A stretch of DNA of 64,000 nt from contig NC_061512.1 of the NCBI RefSeq assembly GCF_022539505.1, positions 253,162,510-253,226,509 on the forward strand. The letters are read 5' to 3'. The stretch is from Lolium rigidum. Lineage: Eukaryota > Streptophyta > Magnoliopsida > Poales > Poaceae. The translations under genes and the position numbers were made by a program. This document shows, in pieces, positions 23,471-35,177 of the stretch. Within the stretch, counting starts at the first letter, position 1, and every line of letters begins with the position of its first letter. Under the pieces are notes generated by a model that was given only the letters and a program-made list of their open reading frames with translations, was not told the origin of the DNA and made no database searches.

Positions 23471-26398
23471 TGATGAGCGCAGATTGCACACCGTTGGGGA
23501 ACCCCAAAAGGAAGGTATGATGAGCACAGTAGCAAGTTTTCCCTCAGTAAGAAACCAAGGTTTAATCGACCAGTAGGAGAAATGCGTGACTTCTGAAGGT
23601 GTTGCTAGCTGACTTGTGGCAGGGCGCACTACCGGCGTCAGCAACAACGTGGAATCTGCACACAACACAACCAAAGTACTTTGCCCCAACTTACAGTGAG
23701 GTTGTCAATCTCACCGGTTTTGCTGAACACAAAGGATTAAATGTATAGTGTGGGATGTTTGTTTGCAGTGCAATTAAAGAGAATAGTGTAAAAAAAAGGA
23801 GCGAGATCCACAGTTCACTAGAGGTGTCTCTCCATAAAGATAAATAACATGTTGGGTAAACAAATTACAGCTGGGCAATTGACAGAATAAAGATCATACA
23901 TGACAAGATGATTACTATGAGATTCGTTTGGTCATTACAACATAATATATAGACCGTAATCTAACTGCGTCTATGACTAATAATCCATCTTCCGGTTATC
24001 GTCCGAACCCCTTCCAGTATTAAGTTGCAAGTAACAGATTATCGCATTAAAAATGTGTATAAAATAAAAAATAGAATTACCCTTGGATAAAACATTGTTG
24101 TTTTCTCCTTAGTAGCAACAACACATCTACAATCTTAGAAGTTATTGTCACTCTTTCAGAAAACTAGAGGCATGAACCTACTATCGAGCATAAATACTCC
24201 CTCTTGGAGTCACAAGCATTTATTTGGCCAGAGCAACTACTAGCAACGGAGAGCATGCAAGATCACAAATAATATATGATTAATATGTCTCAAACGTATC
24301 TATAATTTTTTATGCTCCATGTTTGTTTTACACCAATTTATATATGTTTTGCTCATGCTTCGTTGCACTTTTATACATTTTCCAGCACTAACCTATTAAC
24401 AAGATGCTATAGTGCGAGTTTCCTGTTTTCTGTTGTTTTTTGTTTCAGAAAAGTTGTATAGGAAATATTCTCGAAATTGGACGAAACAAAAGCCGAAGAT
24501 CATATTTTCCCGTAACGAAGACAGAGTCCAGAGGAGAGATGAAGGGGGCCATAGGGTGGCCAGACCATGCCTCCACCGACATCGCCCTTCCACCTATATA
24601 AAGCTCCCGACGCAAATACCCAAAATCAATAAGCCTTCGCCCATGAAAAGTTCGGTAGCTCCACCGCCATCGTAGACAAGATCCGGGGGACAGAAGTCTA
24701 TGTTCTGGCACGCTGCCGGGATGGGGAATTGCCCCCGGAGCCATCTCCATCGACTCCACCGCCATCTTCATCGCCATTGCTGACTCCCATGATGAGGAGT
24801 GAGTGGTTCTCCCCCGAGGCTGAGGGCTCTACCAGTAGCTATGTGCTTTATCTCTCTCTCTCCCATGGTGTGATCTTTATGTGATCATGAGCTTTGTAAT
24901 CTAGATGTCGTTATGCCATTCAAGTGGATTTTACTTATGTGATCTCCGGAGACTCCTTGTCCCACGTGTGTAAAGGTGACAGTGTGTGCACCGTGTGGGT
25001 CTCTTAGGCTATATTTCGCAGAATACTTGTTCACTGAATTATGATTTGAGTTGGATGTCTCTATGAAATTGTGGTGTGTTAGTACCTCCTATGAATGCTC
25101 AAAGTGACAGCGTGGGGTGTTCATTAGCACTTGGGAATACATCTTTAAGGTTTGCTTTTGCATCCCTAAACGGTGAATTAGTGTTCGTTATCCAACCGGA
25201 GAGTAGTTCAGAGTAGCATACTGAAGTGCTTATATTTATATTCCTTTATGATATCATTGTTGAGAGTGACCACTAATGAAAGTATGATCCCTAGGCCTTG
25301 TTTCCAAACATCGAATCACCGTTTATTTACTGTTTTACTTCATGTTTACTTGTTGCCATATTTATTTCAGATTGTGATTACCACTCATATTCATCCATAT
25401 CACTTGCATTTTACTATCTCTTCGCCGAACTAGTGCACCTATACACCTGACAAGTGTATTGGTGTGTTGGAGACACAAGAGACTTCTTGTATCATAATTG
25501 CAGGGTTGCTTGAGAGGGATATCGTTGACCTCTACCTCCCTGAGTTCGATAAACCTTGGGTAATCCACTTAAGGGAAACTTGCTGCTGCTCTACAAAGCT
25601 CTGCACTGGGAGGCCCAACACTATCTACAAGAATAGAAGCGTGCGTAGACATCAATGATAAATATATAATTGATCTCAACATAGTATTCAATATTCATCG
25701 GATCCCGGAAAATAAAACATGTATCATTACATAAAGATGATCTTGATCATGATATGCAGATCAAAAAATCTAAAAATGGGGCACAAATTGGAGAAGACAA
25801 CCATCTAGCTACTGCTATGGACCCGTAGTTCAGGGATGAACTACTCATGCATCACTTCAGAGGCGGGCATGGCGATGTAGAAGCCTTTGGTGATGATCTC
25901 CCCCTCCGACAGGGTGCCGAGAAGAGCTTCAGAACCCTCCCGAGTTAGGGTCTGCGATGGCGGTCGCGATGAAACTTTTCATGGATGGAGGCTCGGGTGT
26001 TTAGGTTTTTCCCGAGACCGTGAATAAATTAGCGGAAGGGCGAGGTCGGTGGCCGCCTGGGAGCCCACACCACTCCTTGGCACGGGCCACACCTTGGCCG
26101 CACCATGGGGTTTTCTAGCAGCCTTGTGGCGCCTCCTCATCCCCCCTCTGGACTCTGTCTTCGTTACGGTAAAATATTGACTTCGGCTTTTGTTTCGTGC
26201 AATTCCGAGAATATTTCCTGTACAACTTTTCTGAAATAGAAAACATCCGAAAATAGGGAACTGGCACTGTGGCATCTTGTTAATAGGTTATTGCCGAAAA
26301 ATGTATAAAAGTGCAACGAAGTGTAAGCAAAACATATATAAATTGGTGTAAAACAAGCATGGAGCATCAAAAATTATAAATACGTTTATGACGTATCA
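23471..26398 (-). mobile_element. LTR of a gypsy-type element, minus orientation, split by a solo LTR
   Basis: Read on the minus strand the LTR starts TGATACGTCATAAACG (at 26398) and ends CTCATCA (at 23471). It is followed by a primer-binding site TGGCGCCGTTGCCGGGGA (23442-23459) and only about 40 bp of interior, so the element is truncated. The LTR itself is about 1550 bp once the nested solo LTR and one TSD copy are removed. It resembles the family at 28354-35078. Confidence 0.8.
24281..25654 (+). mobile_element. Solo LTR nested in the minus-strand LTR
   Basis: Begins TAATATGTCTCAAACG (a decayed TGATACGTC end), ends GTAGACATCA, and is flanked by the 5-bp duplication ATGAT (24276-24280 and 25655-25659). 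No interior follows, so it is a solo LTR left by recombination. It belongs to the same broad LTR family as its host, in the opposite orientation. Confidence 0.85.
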
Positions 26399-26736
26399 CA
26401 CAGCGCGCGGCAACGAGCAGAAAATGCTCCGCCACCGGAAGCGCTAAAATGCAGCGCACAGCACCGACGCAAGCAAGTTTCACAACCAACAATGATCAAC
26501 AAGCTCAAACAAATCAAAATAATAGAACAACAAATGGCTCTAAAATCTCCAAATATCAACCTAGATAGCATAGTTCAAATTCATGATATAATTAATATAC
26601 GGATAATTCCACACAACCAAGTACAACACAAATTTGACTCAAACACACGCAAACACATGATTTGTCAATATCTTGATAGCTATTGTGTGTTTCATCTTCT
26701 TCGGAGTTTTAGACGGACACGAACAGATGAATCTCC
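26399..26736. other. No gene recognised
   Basis: A short GC-rich start with gcgc-rich words (26399-26480), possibly the subterminal part of a damaged PIF/Harbinger element, then AT-rich sequence. Confidence 0.3.
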
Positions 26737-27714
26737 CTAGACATCAACATTGGTAGAAGCTGTTGGATCCACCAAGGAGGCCATGAATCCCCCAGGTGGC
26801 GCTTCCATGCCACCCGTCCCTCCAACTTGACCCATCGATGCACTCATCCCTCCAACTTGACCCATCGATGCACTCATCCCTCCAAGTCCCATGCCATCCA
26901 TGCCTCGGAGCCCCATGTCACCATTGCATCCATAGCCTCCATGCGGCGCTCCCATGACTCCATAGGCTCCATGTGGTGCTCTCATGCATGCCTACAAATA
27001 CACCCGGTGCTGCTCCCATTCCTCCATAGCCACCCATGCCTCCATAGCCACTCATCGGCGCATTCATACCTTCACTTTGGGCCTTCAAGTAGCTTGCCAT
27101 CATTCTTTTTTTGGCCAACACTTCATCGCGAGCAAGGTTTGTGTACCCCTTTTGACTTTCATCCATGTTGAAAGTGTCAATGCAAAAGAGCTTTCTCTCT
27201 TCTTCCACTAGGCGTTGATGCTCCTCATTGGCCACCTTCTTCTCCTCCAATGCCAACTTCCTCTCCTCGGAATTTTCTTGCCCTTCTTGTTTTTCTTCTC
27301 CTCATCTTTGAGCAATGTTGATATAAATATTGTGAACATAAGAGAAGAATGAGCCATGGATAACAACAAAAATATGCGCATGAAAACGAGATAGTATCAC
27401 ACTATGAAACAACTTAACCTATCCACTTCACGCGTGCCACTTGTATTGAGTGCATCAAATGCTGCCGGAGCACCCGCCCATTTTTGCCAATCGGCGTTGA
27501 TGATCCTTCACTAGGACCAAAGAGAACGATCGGTGCACTCATTTCCACTTGTGTTGTGTGCATCAAAGTACTCCTTCATTCTCATCCAGTAGGTATTTCT
27601 TTTTTGGTCTGTGCCAACCACCGGGTCCATGCCAATTTGCAACCATATTTGGCAAAGCAACTTTCCACATGCCCGTGACATGTGATGATGCTCCCCGAAT
27701 ATAGTATCCAACAT
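26737..27714 (-). pseudogene. PIF/Harbinger ORF1-type protein relic (NAM-associated C-terminal domain)
   Basis: Minus-strand fragments in order: a Myb/SANT-like piece (MDPVVGTDQKRNTYWMRMKE, about 27530-27650), a continuation NADWQKWAGAP (about 27440-27500) beyond in-frame stops, then a charged helical region EEKKVANEEHQRLVEEERKL (about 27190-27256) and a Gly/Met-rich tail with a 10-residue tandem repeat GGMSASMGQV. This is the layout of the DNA-binding ORF1 partner encoded by grass PIF/Harbinger elements. Stops and a frame change near 26985 mark it as broken. No DDE transposase lies next to it. Confidence 0.7.
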
Positions 27715-28140
27715 GGACGAGAAGTTTCACTTAAGTACAAGCTTGTGTCAAGATGCCTATTTTAGTTTTAGCAAGTTTGATGAAACTGTTTTAACTATCT
27801 CAATTTCTTTAACTCTTTGGCTGTGAGATTTGAAACACCTCGTCCGATCCCTTTCTGTCAAAGTTAAATTATCCATGTTCTTCACTTTCATCAACTGATC
27901 CAATTTTTCAGTAGGTTCTCAGTTTGTTAAATGTCTCCCATTCTTGCTGCACCACTCTGCCCAGTAACTCACTCTCGCATCACCTATGATGAGCAGCCGA
28001 ACATAGCAAGTCAAACTTCACTAATATTTCTCCTTGCTCCCCACAACACTAGTACAATAGCTCTCTCCCCTGGAGTAGTTCACCTCCGTTGTAGTTATAA
28101 CAAATCCAGTTGCTACTCGCCTCCCCCTATTAGCACTCAA
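27715..28140. other. No gene recognised
   Basis: Mixed-composition sequence. No inverted ends or coding similarity seen. Confidence 0.4.
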
Positions 28141-28353
28141 GGGCATCTACAGTGGCGCGACGCAAATGGTCGCTCAGCGACCGTTTTCGTCCGCCGTGAC
28201 CGGAAATGCGTCTGGACCCTGCTCCAGCGGGGCGACGCAAAGTGACCGGCCCGTCCGCGGAGACGCAAACTTGGCCCAAATATGCGCCAGGTTTGCATCT
28301 CCGCGGACGCACCGCGGTCACGCCGAGTGTCCGTCGAAAAAGACGTAGGACCC

Positions 28354-29956
28354 TGATACGTCTCCAACGTATCGATAATTTCTTGTGTTCCATGCCACAT
28401 TATTGATGTTATCTACATGTTTTATGCACACTTTATGTCATATTCGTGCATTTTCTGGAACTAACCTATTAACAAGATGCCGAAGTGCCGATTCTGTCGT
28501 TTTTTGCTGTTTTTGGTTTCGAAATCCTAGTAAAGAAATATTCTCGGAATTGGACGAAATAAAAGCCCGGAGGCCTATTTTCTCACGAAGCTTCCAGAAG
28601 TCCGAAGACGAAAGGAAGTGGGGCCACAGGGGAGCCAAACCCTAGGGCGGCGCGGCCCCCCCCTTGGCCGCGCCGCCTCGTCATCCGGGGCCCCCGTGCC
28701 CCCTCTCGACTTGCCCTTCCGCCTACTTAAAGCCTCCGTGACGAAACTTCCGCACCGAGAGCCACGATACGGAAAACATTACCGAGACGCCGTCGCCGCC
28801 GATCCCATCTCGGGGGATCCCGGAGATCGCCTCCGGCACCCTGCCGGAGAGGGGAATCATCTCCCGGAGGACTCTACACCGCCATGGTCGCCTCCGGAGT
28901 GATGAGTGAGTAGTCTACCCCTGGACTATGGGTCCATAGCAGTAGCTAGATGGTTGTCTTCTCCCCATTGTGCTATCATTGTCGGATCTTGTGAGCTGCC
29001 TATCATGATCAAGATCATCTATCCGTAATTCTATATGTTGCGTTTGTTGGGATCCGATGAATAGAGAATACTTGTTATGTTGATTATCAAAGTTATGCTT
29101 ATGTGTTGTTTATGATCTTGCATGCTCTCCGTTTCTAGTAGAGGCTCTGGCCAAGTTTTTACTTTTAACTCCAAGAGGGAGTACTTATGCTCGATAGTGG
29201 GTTCATGCCTGCATTGCCACCTGGGACAGTGACAGAAAGTTCTAAGGTTGTGTTGTGCTGTTGCCACTAGGGATAAAACATTGATGCTATGTCTAAGGAT
29301 GTAGTTGTTGATTACATTACGCACCATACTTAATGCAATTGTCTGTTGCTTGCAACTTAATACCGGAGGGGTTCGGATGATAACTCTGAAGGTGGACTTT
29401 TTAGGCATAGATGCGGTTGGATGGCGGTCTATGTACTTTGTCGTAATGCCCAATTAAATCTCACTATACTCATCATGATATGTATGTGCATTGTCATGCT
29501 CTCTTTATTTGTCAATTGCCCAACCGTAATTTGTTCACCCAACATGCTTGTTCGTCTTATGGGAGAGACACCTCTAGTGAACTGTGGACCCCGGTCCAAT
29601 TCTCTTTACTTGAAATACAATCTATCGCAATACTTGTTTTTACTCGTTTTCTCTGCAAACAATCATCTTCCACACAATACGGTTAATCCTTTGTTACAGC
29701 AAGCCGGTGAGATTGACAACCTCACTCTGTTTCGTTGGGGCAAAGTACTTTGGTTGTGTTGTGCAGGTTCCACGTTGGCGCCGGAATCTCCGGTGTTGCG
29801 CCGCACTACATCCCGCCGCCATCAACCTTCAACGTGCTTCTTGGCTCCTCCTGGTTCGATAAACCTTGGTTTCTTTCCGAGGGAAAACTTGCTGCTTGTG
29901 CTCATCATACCTTCCTCTTGGGGTTGCCCAACGAACGTGTGAAATACACGCCATCA
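28354..29956 (+). repeat. 5' LTR
   Basis: 1603 bp; starts TGATACGTC and ends GCCATCA. The primer-binding site follows within 15 bp. Confidence 0.92.
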
Positions 29957-30210
29957 AGCATATTTTCCGGCGCCGTTGCCGGGGAGATCAAGACACGCTG
30001 CAAGGGGAGTCTCCACTTCTCAATCTCTTTACTTTGTTTTTGTCTTGCTTTATTTTATTTACTACTTTGTTTGCTGCACTAAATCAAAATACAAAAAAAA
30101 TAGTTGCTAGTTTTACTTTATTTGCTATCTTGTTTGCTATATCGAAAACACAAAAAAATTAGTTTACTTGCATTTACTTTATCTAATTCGCTTTATTTGC
30201 TATTGGTAAA

Positions 30211-30873
30211 ATGAGTAATCCTGAAGTTGAAGTTCATTCATTTAAGCAACAAGGGGGAGAATGTTTAAAAGATGCTTGGTATAGAATTAGTGATGCCCAT
30301 AATAGATGCACTAAGAAACACTCCACCACTATCCTACTCAGGAATTTTTATGTTGGTATCTCTAGCTGGAATAGATATGTTCTTGATTGTCTCGCGGGAG
30401 GTAACTTCCTAGGCGCTCCCGCTTTAGAAGCTAGTTGCATTATTGAGAGTTTATTTGGAACACCACCTGTTAATGAAACTAAAATTGAAACCTCCCTTGA
30501 GGATGTTATGAAAAAATTGGAAACCATAGAGAAAAATTGTAGCGTTGAAACTAAATTGGAAATATTACTTGATAATACCGATAAACTTGATAAAATCCTA
30601 GGAGGAATTAATGAAAGAATTGCTACTCTAGAAACTTGCGCTATCCATGATAATCAAACCCATAGAATTGGTAAACTTGAAGAAGCTATGGGAAAATTGA
30701 GTTCAACTTTTTCTTCTTTTAAATTTAATGAGAAAGCTTATGTGGGTAAGGAGCAAAAATTCATGTATGTCTCTAAGGTGCCTAAACCAAAGAATTACTA
30801 TAGGCCTAAAATTGATAAAACTCCCAACACCCCTGGTAATAACGTTGATGCTTCATCTCTCGATGTTACTTGA
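30211..30873 (+). CDS. Gag-like protein of the non-autonomous LTR element
   Basis: 220 residues beginning MSNPEVEVHSFKQQGGE, with the gag-type segment LKDAWYRISDAHNRC and a following LLRNFYVGISSWNRYVLD, which matches what I recall of gag-like ORFs in grass gypsy-type elements. A coiled-coil-prone middle (residues about 90-170, KLEILLDNTDKLDKILGG) and a basic tail follow. No zinc knuckle is present. The frame is open throughout, about 255 bp after the LTR. It probably packages element RNA and relies on other elements for pol functions (inference). Confidence 0.75.
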   Translation: MSNPEVEVHSFKQQGGECLKDAWYRISDAHNRCTKKHSTTILLRNFYVGISSWNRYVLDCLAGGNFLGAPALEASCIIESLFGTPPVNETKIETSLEDVMKKLETIEKNCSVETKLEILLDNTDKLDKILGGINERIATLETCAIHDNQTHRIGKLEEAMGKLSSTFSSFKFNEKAYVGKEQKFMYVSKVPKPKNYYRPKIDKTPNTPGNNVDASSLDVT

Positions 30874-30899
30874 TACACACTTTCCGCGCCTAGGCTGAA

Positions 30900-33462
30900 A
30901 GGCGTTAAAGAAAAGCGCTTATGGGAGACAACCCATGTTTTTACCTACAGTACTTTGTTTTTATTTTGTGTCTTGGAAGTTGTTTACTACTGTAGCAACC
31001 TCTCCTTATCTTAGTTTTGAGTTTTGTTGTGCCAAGTTAAGCCGTTGATAGAAAAGTAAGTACTAGATTTGGATTACTGCGCAGTTCCAGATTTCTTTGC
31101 TGTCACGAATCTGAGCCCACTGCCCTGCAGGAAGCTCAGAAAATTATGCCAATTTACGTGCATGATCCTCAGATATGTACGCAACTTTCATTCAATTTGA
31201 GCATTTTCATTTGAGCAAGTCTGGTGCCATTTTAAAATTCGTCAATACGAACTGTTCTGTTTTGACAGATTCTGCCTTTTATTTCGCATTGCCTCTTTCG
31301 CTATGTTGGATGAATTTCTTTGATCCACTAATGTCCAGTAGCATTATGCAATGTCCAGAAGTGTTAAGAATGATTGTGTCACCTCTGAATATGTCAATTT
31401 ATATTGTGCACTAACCCTCTAATGAGTTGTTTCGAGTTTGGTGTGGAGGAAGTTTTCAAGGATCAAGAGAGGAGTATGATGCAACATGATCAAGGAGAGT
31501 GAAAGCTCTAAGCTTGGGGATGCACCCGGTGGTTCACCCCTGCATATATCAAGAAGACTCAAGCGTCTAAGCTTGGGGATGCCCAAGGCATCCCCTTCTT
31601 CATCGACAAATTATCGGGTTCCTCCCCCGAAACTATATTTTTATTCGGCCACATCTTATGTGCTTTTTCTTGGAGCGTCGGTTTGTTTTTGTTTTTGTTT
31701 TGTTTGAATAAAATGGATCCTAGCATTCACTTTATGGGAGAGATACACGCTCCGCTGTAGCATATGGACAAATATGTCCTTGGTTTCTACTCATAGTATT
31801 CATGGCGAAGTTTCTCCTTCGTTAAATTGTTATATGGTTGGAATTGGAAAATGATACATGTAGTAATTGCTATAAATGTCTTGGGTAATGTGATACTTGG
31901 CAATTGTTGTGCTCATGTTTAAGCTCTTGCATCATATGCTTTGCACCCATTAATGAAGAAATACATAGAGCATGCTAAAATTTGGTTTGCATATTTGGTT
32001 TCTCTAAAGTCTAGATAATTTCTAGTATTGAGTTTGAACAACAAGGAAGACGGTGTAGAGTCTTATAATGCTTTCAATATGTCTTTTATGTGAGTTTTGC
32101 TGTACCGTTCATCCTTGTGTTTGTTTCAAATAAGCCTTGCTAGCCTAAACCTTGTATCGAGAGGGAATACTTCTCATGCATCCAAAATACTTGAGCCAAC
32201 CACTATGCCATTTGTGTCCACCATACCTACCTACTACATGGTATTTTCCCGCCATTCCAAAGTAAATTGCTTGAGTGCTACCTTTAAAATTCCATCATTC
32301 ACCTTTGCAATATATAGCTCATGGGACAAATAGCTTAAAAACTATTGTAGTATTGAATATGTAATTATGCACTTTATCTCTTATTAAGTTGCTTGTTGTG
32401 CGATAACCATGTTTATCGGGAACGCCATCAACTCATTGTTGAATTTCATGTGAGTTGCTATGCATGTTCGTCTTGTACTGAAGTAAGGGCGATCTACACT
32501 CGAGTTGAATGGTTTGAGCATGCATATTGTGAGAGAAGAACATTGGGCCGCTAACTAAAGCCATGATTCATGGTGGAAGTTTCAGTTTTGGACAAATATC
32601 CTCAAATCTCTAATGAGAAAAGAATTAATTGTTGTCAAATGCTTAAAGCATTAAAAGAGGAGTCCATTATCTGTTGTCTATGTTGTCCCGGTATGGATGT
32701 CTAAGTTGATAATAATCAAAAGCGAGAAATCCAAATGCGAGCTTTCTCCTTAGACCTTTGTACAGGCGGCATAGAGGTACCCTTTGTGAAACTTGGTTAA
32801 AGCATATGTATTGCGGTGATAATCCAGGTAGTCCAAGCTAATTAGGACAAGGTGCGAGCACTATTGGTACACTATGCATGAGGCTTGCAACTTATAAGAT
32901 ATAATTTACATGATGCATATGCTTTATTACTACCGTTGACAAAATTGTTTCATGTTTTCAAAATCAAAGCTCTAGCACAAATATAGCAATCGATGCTTTT
33001 CCTCTATGAGGACCATTCTTTTACTTTCAATGTTGAGTCAGTTCACCTATTTCTCTCCACCTCAAGAAGCAAACACTTGTGTGAACTGTGCATTGATTCC
33101 TACATACTTGCTTATTGCACTTATTATATTACTCTATGTTGACAATATCCATGAGATATACATGTTACAAGTTGAAAGCAACCGCTGAAACTTAATCTTC
33201 TTTTGTGTTGCTTCAATACCTTTACTTTGAATTATTGCTTTATGAGTTAACTCTTATGCAAGACTTATTGATGCTTGTCTTGAAGTGCTATTCATGAAAA
33301 GTCTTTGCTTGATGATTCACTTGTTTACTCATGTCATACACATTGTTTTGATCGCTGCATTCTCTACATATGCTTTACAAATAGTATGATCAAGTTTATG
33401 ATGGCATGTCACTCCGAAATTATCTTTGTTATCGTTTTACTCGCTCGGGACGAGCGAGAACT
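30900..33462 (+). other. Non-coding interior of the LTR element
   Basis: About 2.5 kb without long ORFs. It contains two extra copies of the polypurine-tract-like word AAGCTTGGGGATGC (31510-31523 and 31569-31582); the second runs into a perfect 9-bp hairpin GGGGATGCC/GGCATCCCC (31575-31595). Confidence 0.7.
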
Positions 33463-33476
33463 AAGCTTAGGGATGC

Positions 33477-35078
33477 TGATACGTCTCCAACGTATCGATA
33501 ATTTCTTGTGTTCCATGCCACATTATTGATGTTATCTACATGTTTTATGCACACTTTATGTCATATTCGTGCATTTTTTGGAACTAACCTATTAACAAGA
33601 TGCCGAAGTGCCGACTGTCTGTTTTCTGCTGTTTTTGGTTTCAGAAATCCTAGTAAAGAAATATTCTCGGAATTGGACGAAATAAAAGCCCGGAGGCCTA
33701 TTTTCTCACGAAGCTTCCGGAAGTCCGAAGACGAAAGGAAGTGGGGCCACGGGGAGCCAAACCCTAGGGCGGCGCGGCCCCCCTTGGCCGCGCCGCCCGT
33801 CATCCGGGGCCCCCGTGCCCCCTCTCGACTTGCCCTTCCGCCTACTTAAAGCCTCCGTGACGAAACTTCCCGATACCGAGAGCCACGATACGGAAAACAT
33901 TACCGAGACGCCGTCGCCGCCGATCCCATCTCGGGGGATCCCGGAGATCGCCTCCGGCACCCTGCCGGAGAGGGGAATCATCTCCCGGAGGACTCTACAC
34001 CGCCATGGTCGCCTCCGGAGTGATGAGTGAGTAGTCTACCCCTGGACTATGGGTCCATAGCGGTAGCTAGATGGTTGTCTTCTCCCCATTGTGCTATCAT
34101 TGTCGGATCTTGTGAGCTGCCTATCATGATCAAGATCATCTATCCGTAATTCTATATGTTGCGTTTGTTGGGATCCGATGAATAGAGAATACTTGTTATG
34201 TTGATTATCAAAGTTATGCTTATGTGTTGTTTATGATCTTGCATGCTCTCCGTTTCTAGTAGAGGCTCCGGCCAAGTTTTTACTTTTAACTCCAAGAGGG
34301 AGTACTTATGCTCGATAGTGGGTTCATGCCCGCATTGCCACCGGGACGATGATGAGAAAGTTCTAAGGTTGTGTTGTGCTTGTTGCCACTAGGGATAAAA
34401 CATTGATGCTATGTCTAAGGATGTAGTTGTTGATTACATTACGCACCATACTTAATGCAATTGTCCGTTGCTTGCAACTTAATACTCGGAGGGGGTTCGG
34501 ATGATAACCTCGAAGGTGGACTTTTTAGGCATAGATGCGGTTGGATGGCGGTCTATGTACTTTGTCGTAATGCCCAATTAAATCTCACTATACTCATCAT
34601 GATATGTATGTGCATTGTCATGCTCTCTTTATTTGTCAATTGCCCAACCGTAATTTGTTCACCCAACATGCTCGTTCGTCTTATGGGAGAGACACCTCTA
34701 GTGAACTGTGGACCCCGGTCCAATTCTCTTTACTTGAAATACAATCTACTCGCAATACTTGTTTTTATCGTTTTCTCTGCAAACAATCATCTTCCACACA
34801 ATACGGTTAATCCTTTGTTACGGCAAGCCGGTGAGATTGACAACCTCACTTGTTTCGTTGGGGCAAAGTACTTTGGTTGTGTTGTGCGGGTTCCACGTTG
34901 GCGCCGGAATCTCCGGTGTTGCGCCGCACTACATCCCGCCGCCATCAACCTTCAACGTGCTTCTTGGCTCCTCCTGGTTCGATAAACCTTGGTTTCTTTC
35001 TGAGGGAAAACTTGCTGCTGTGCTCATCATACCTTCCTCTTGGGGTTGCCCAACGAACGTGTGAAATACACGCCATCA
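33477..35078 (+). repeat. 3' LTR
   Basis: 1602 bp, near-identical to 28354-29956; directly preceded by the polypurine tract and followed by TSD GACCC. Confidence 0.92.
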
Positions 35079-35177
35079 GACCCTCGCGTCAGTGGCAAGG
35101 AGGCCGATATTATTCCCGCCACTGGTCATTCCCCGCACGAAATAGCAAACTAGACCGGCGCGAGCAGTCCAGAAGCG

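Larger units (their letters stand above)
28354..35078 (+). mobile_element. Gypsy-type LTR retrotransposon, 6.7 kb, non-autonomous
   Basis: 5' LTR 28354-29956, interior 29957-33476, 3' LTR 33477-35078. LTRs begin TGATACGTCTCC and end CACGCCATCA. The 5-bp TSD is GACCC (28349-28353 and 35079-35083). A primer-binding site ccggcgccgttgccgggga lies just inside the 5' LTR and a polypurine tract AAGCTTAGGGATGC (33463-33476) abuts the 3' LTR. The interior has one gag-like ORF; protease, reverse transcriptase and integrase are absent. The LTRs are very similar with a scatter of substitutions and small indels. Confidence 0.92.
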
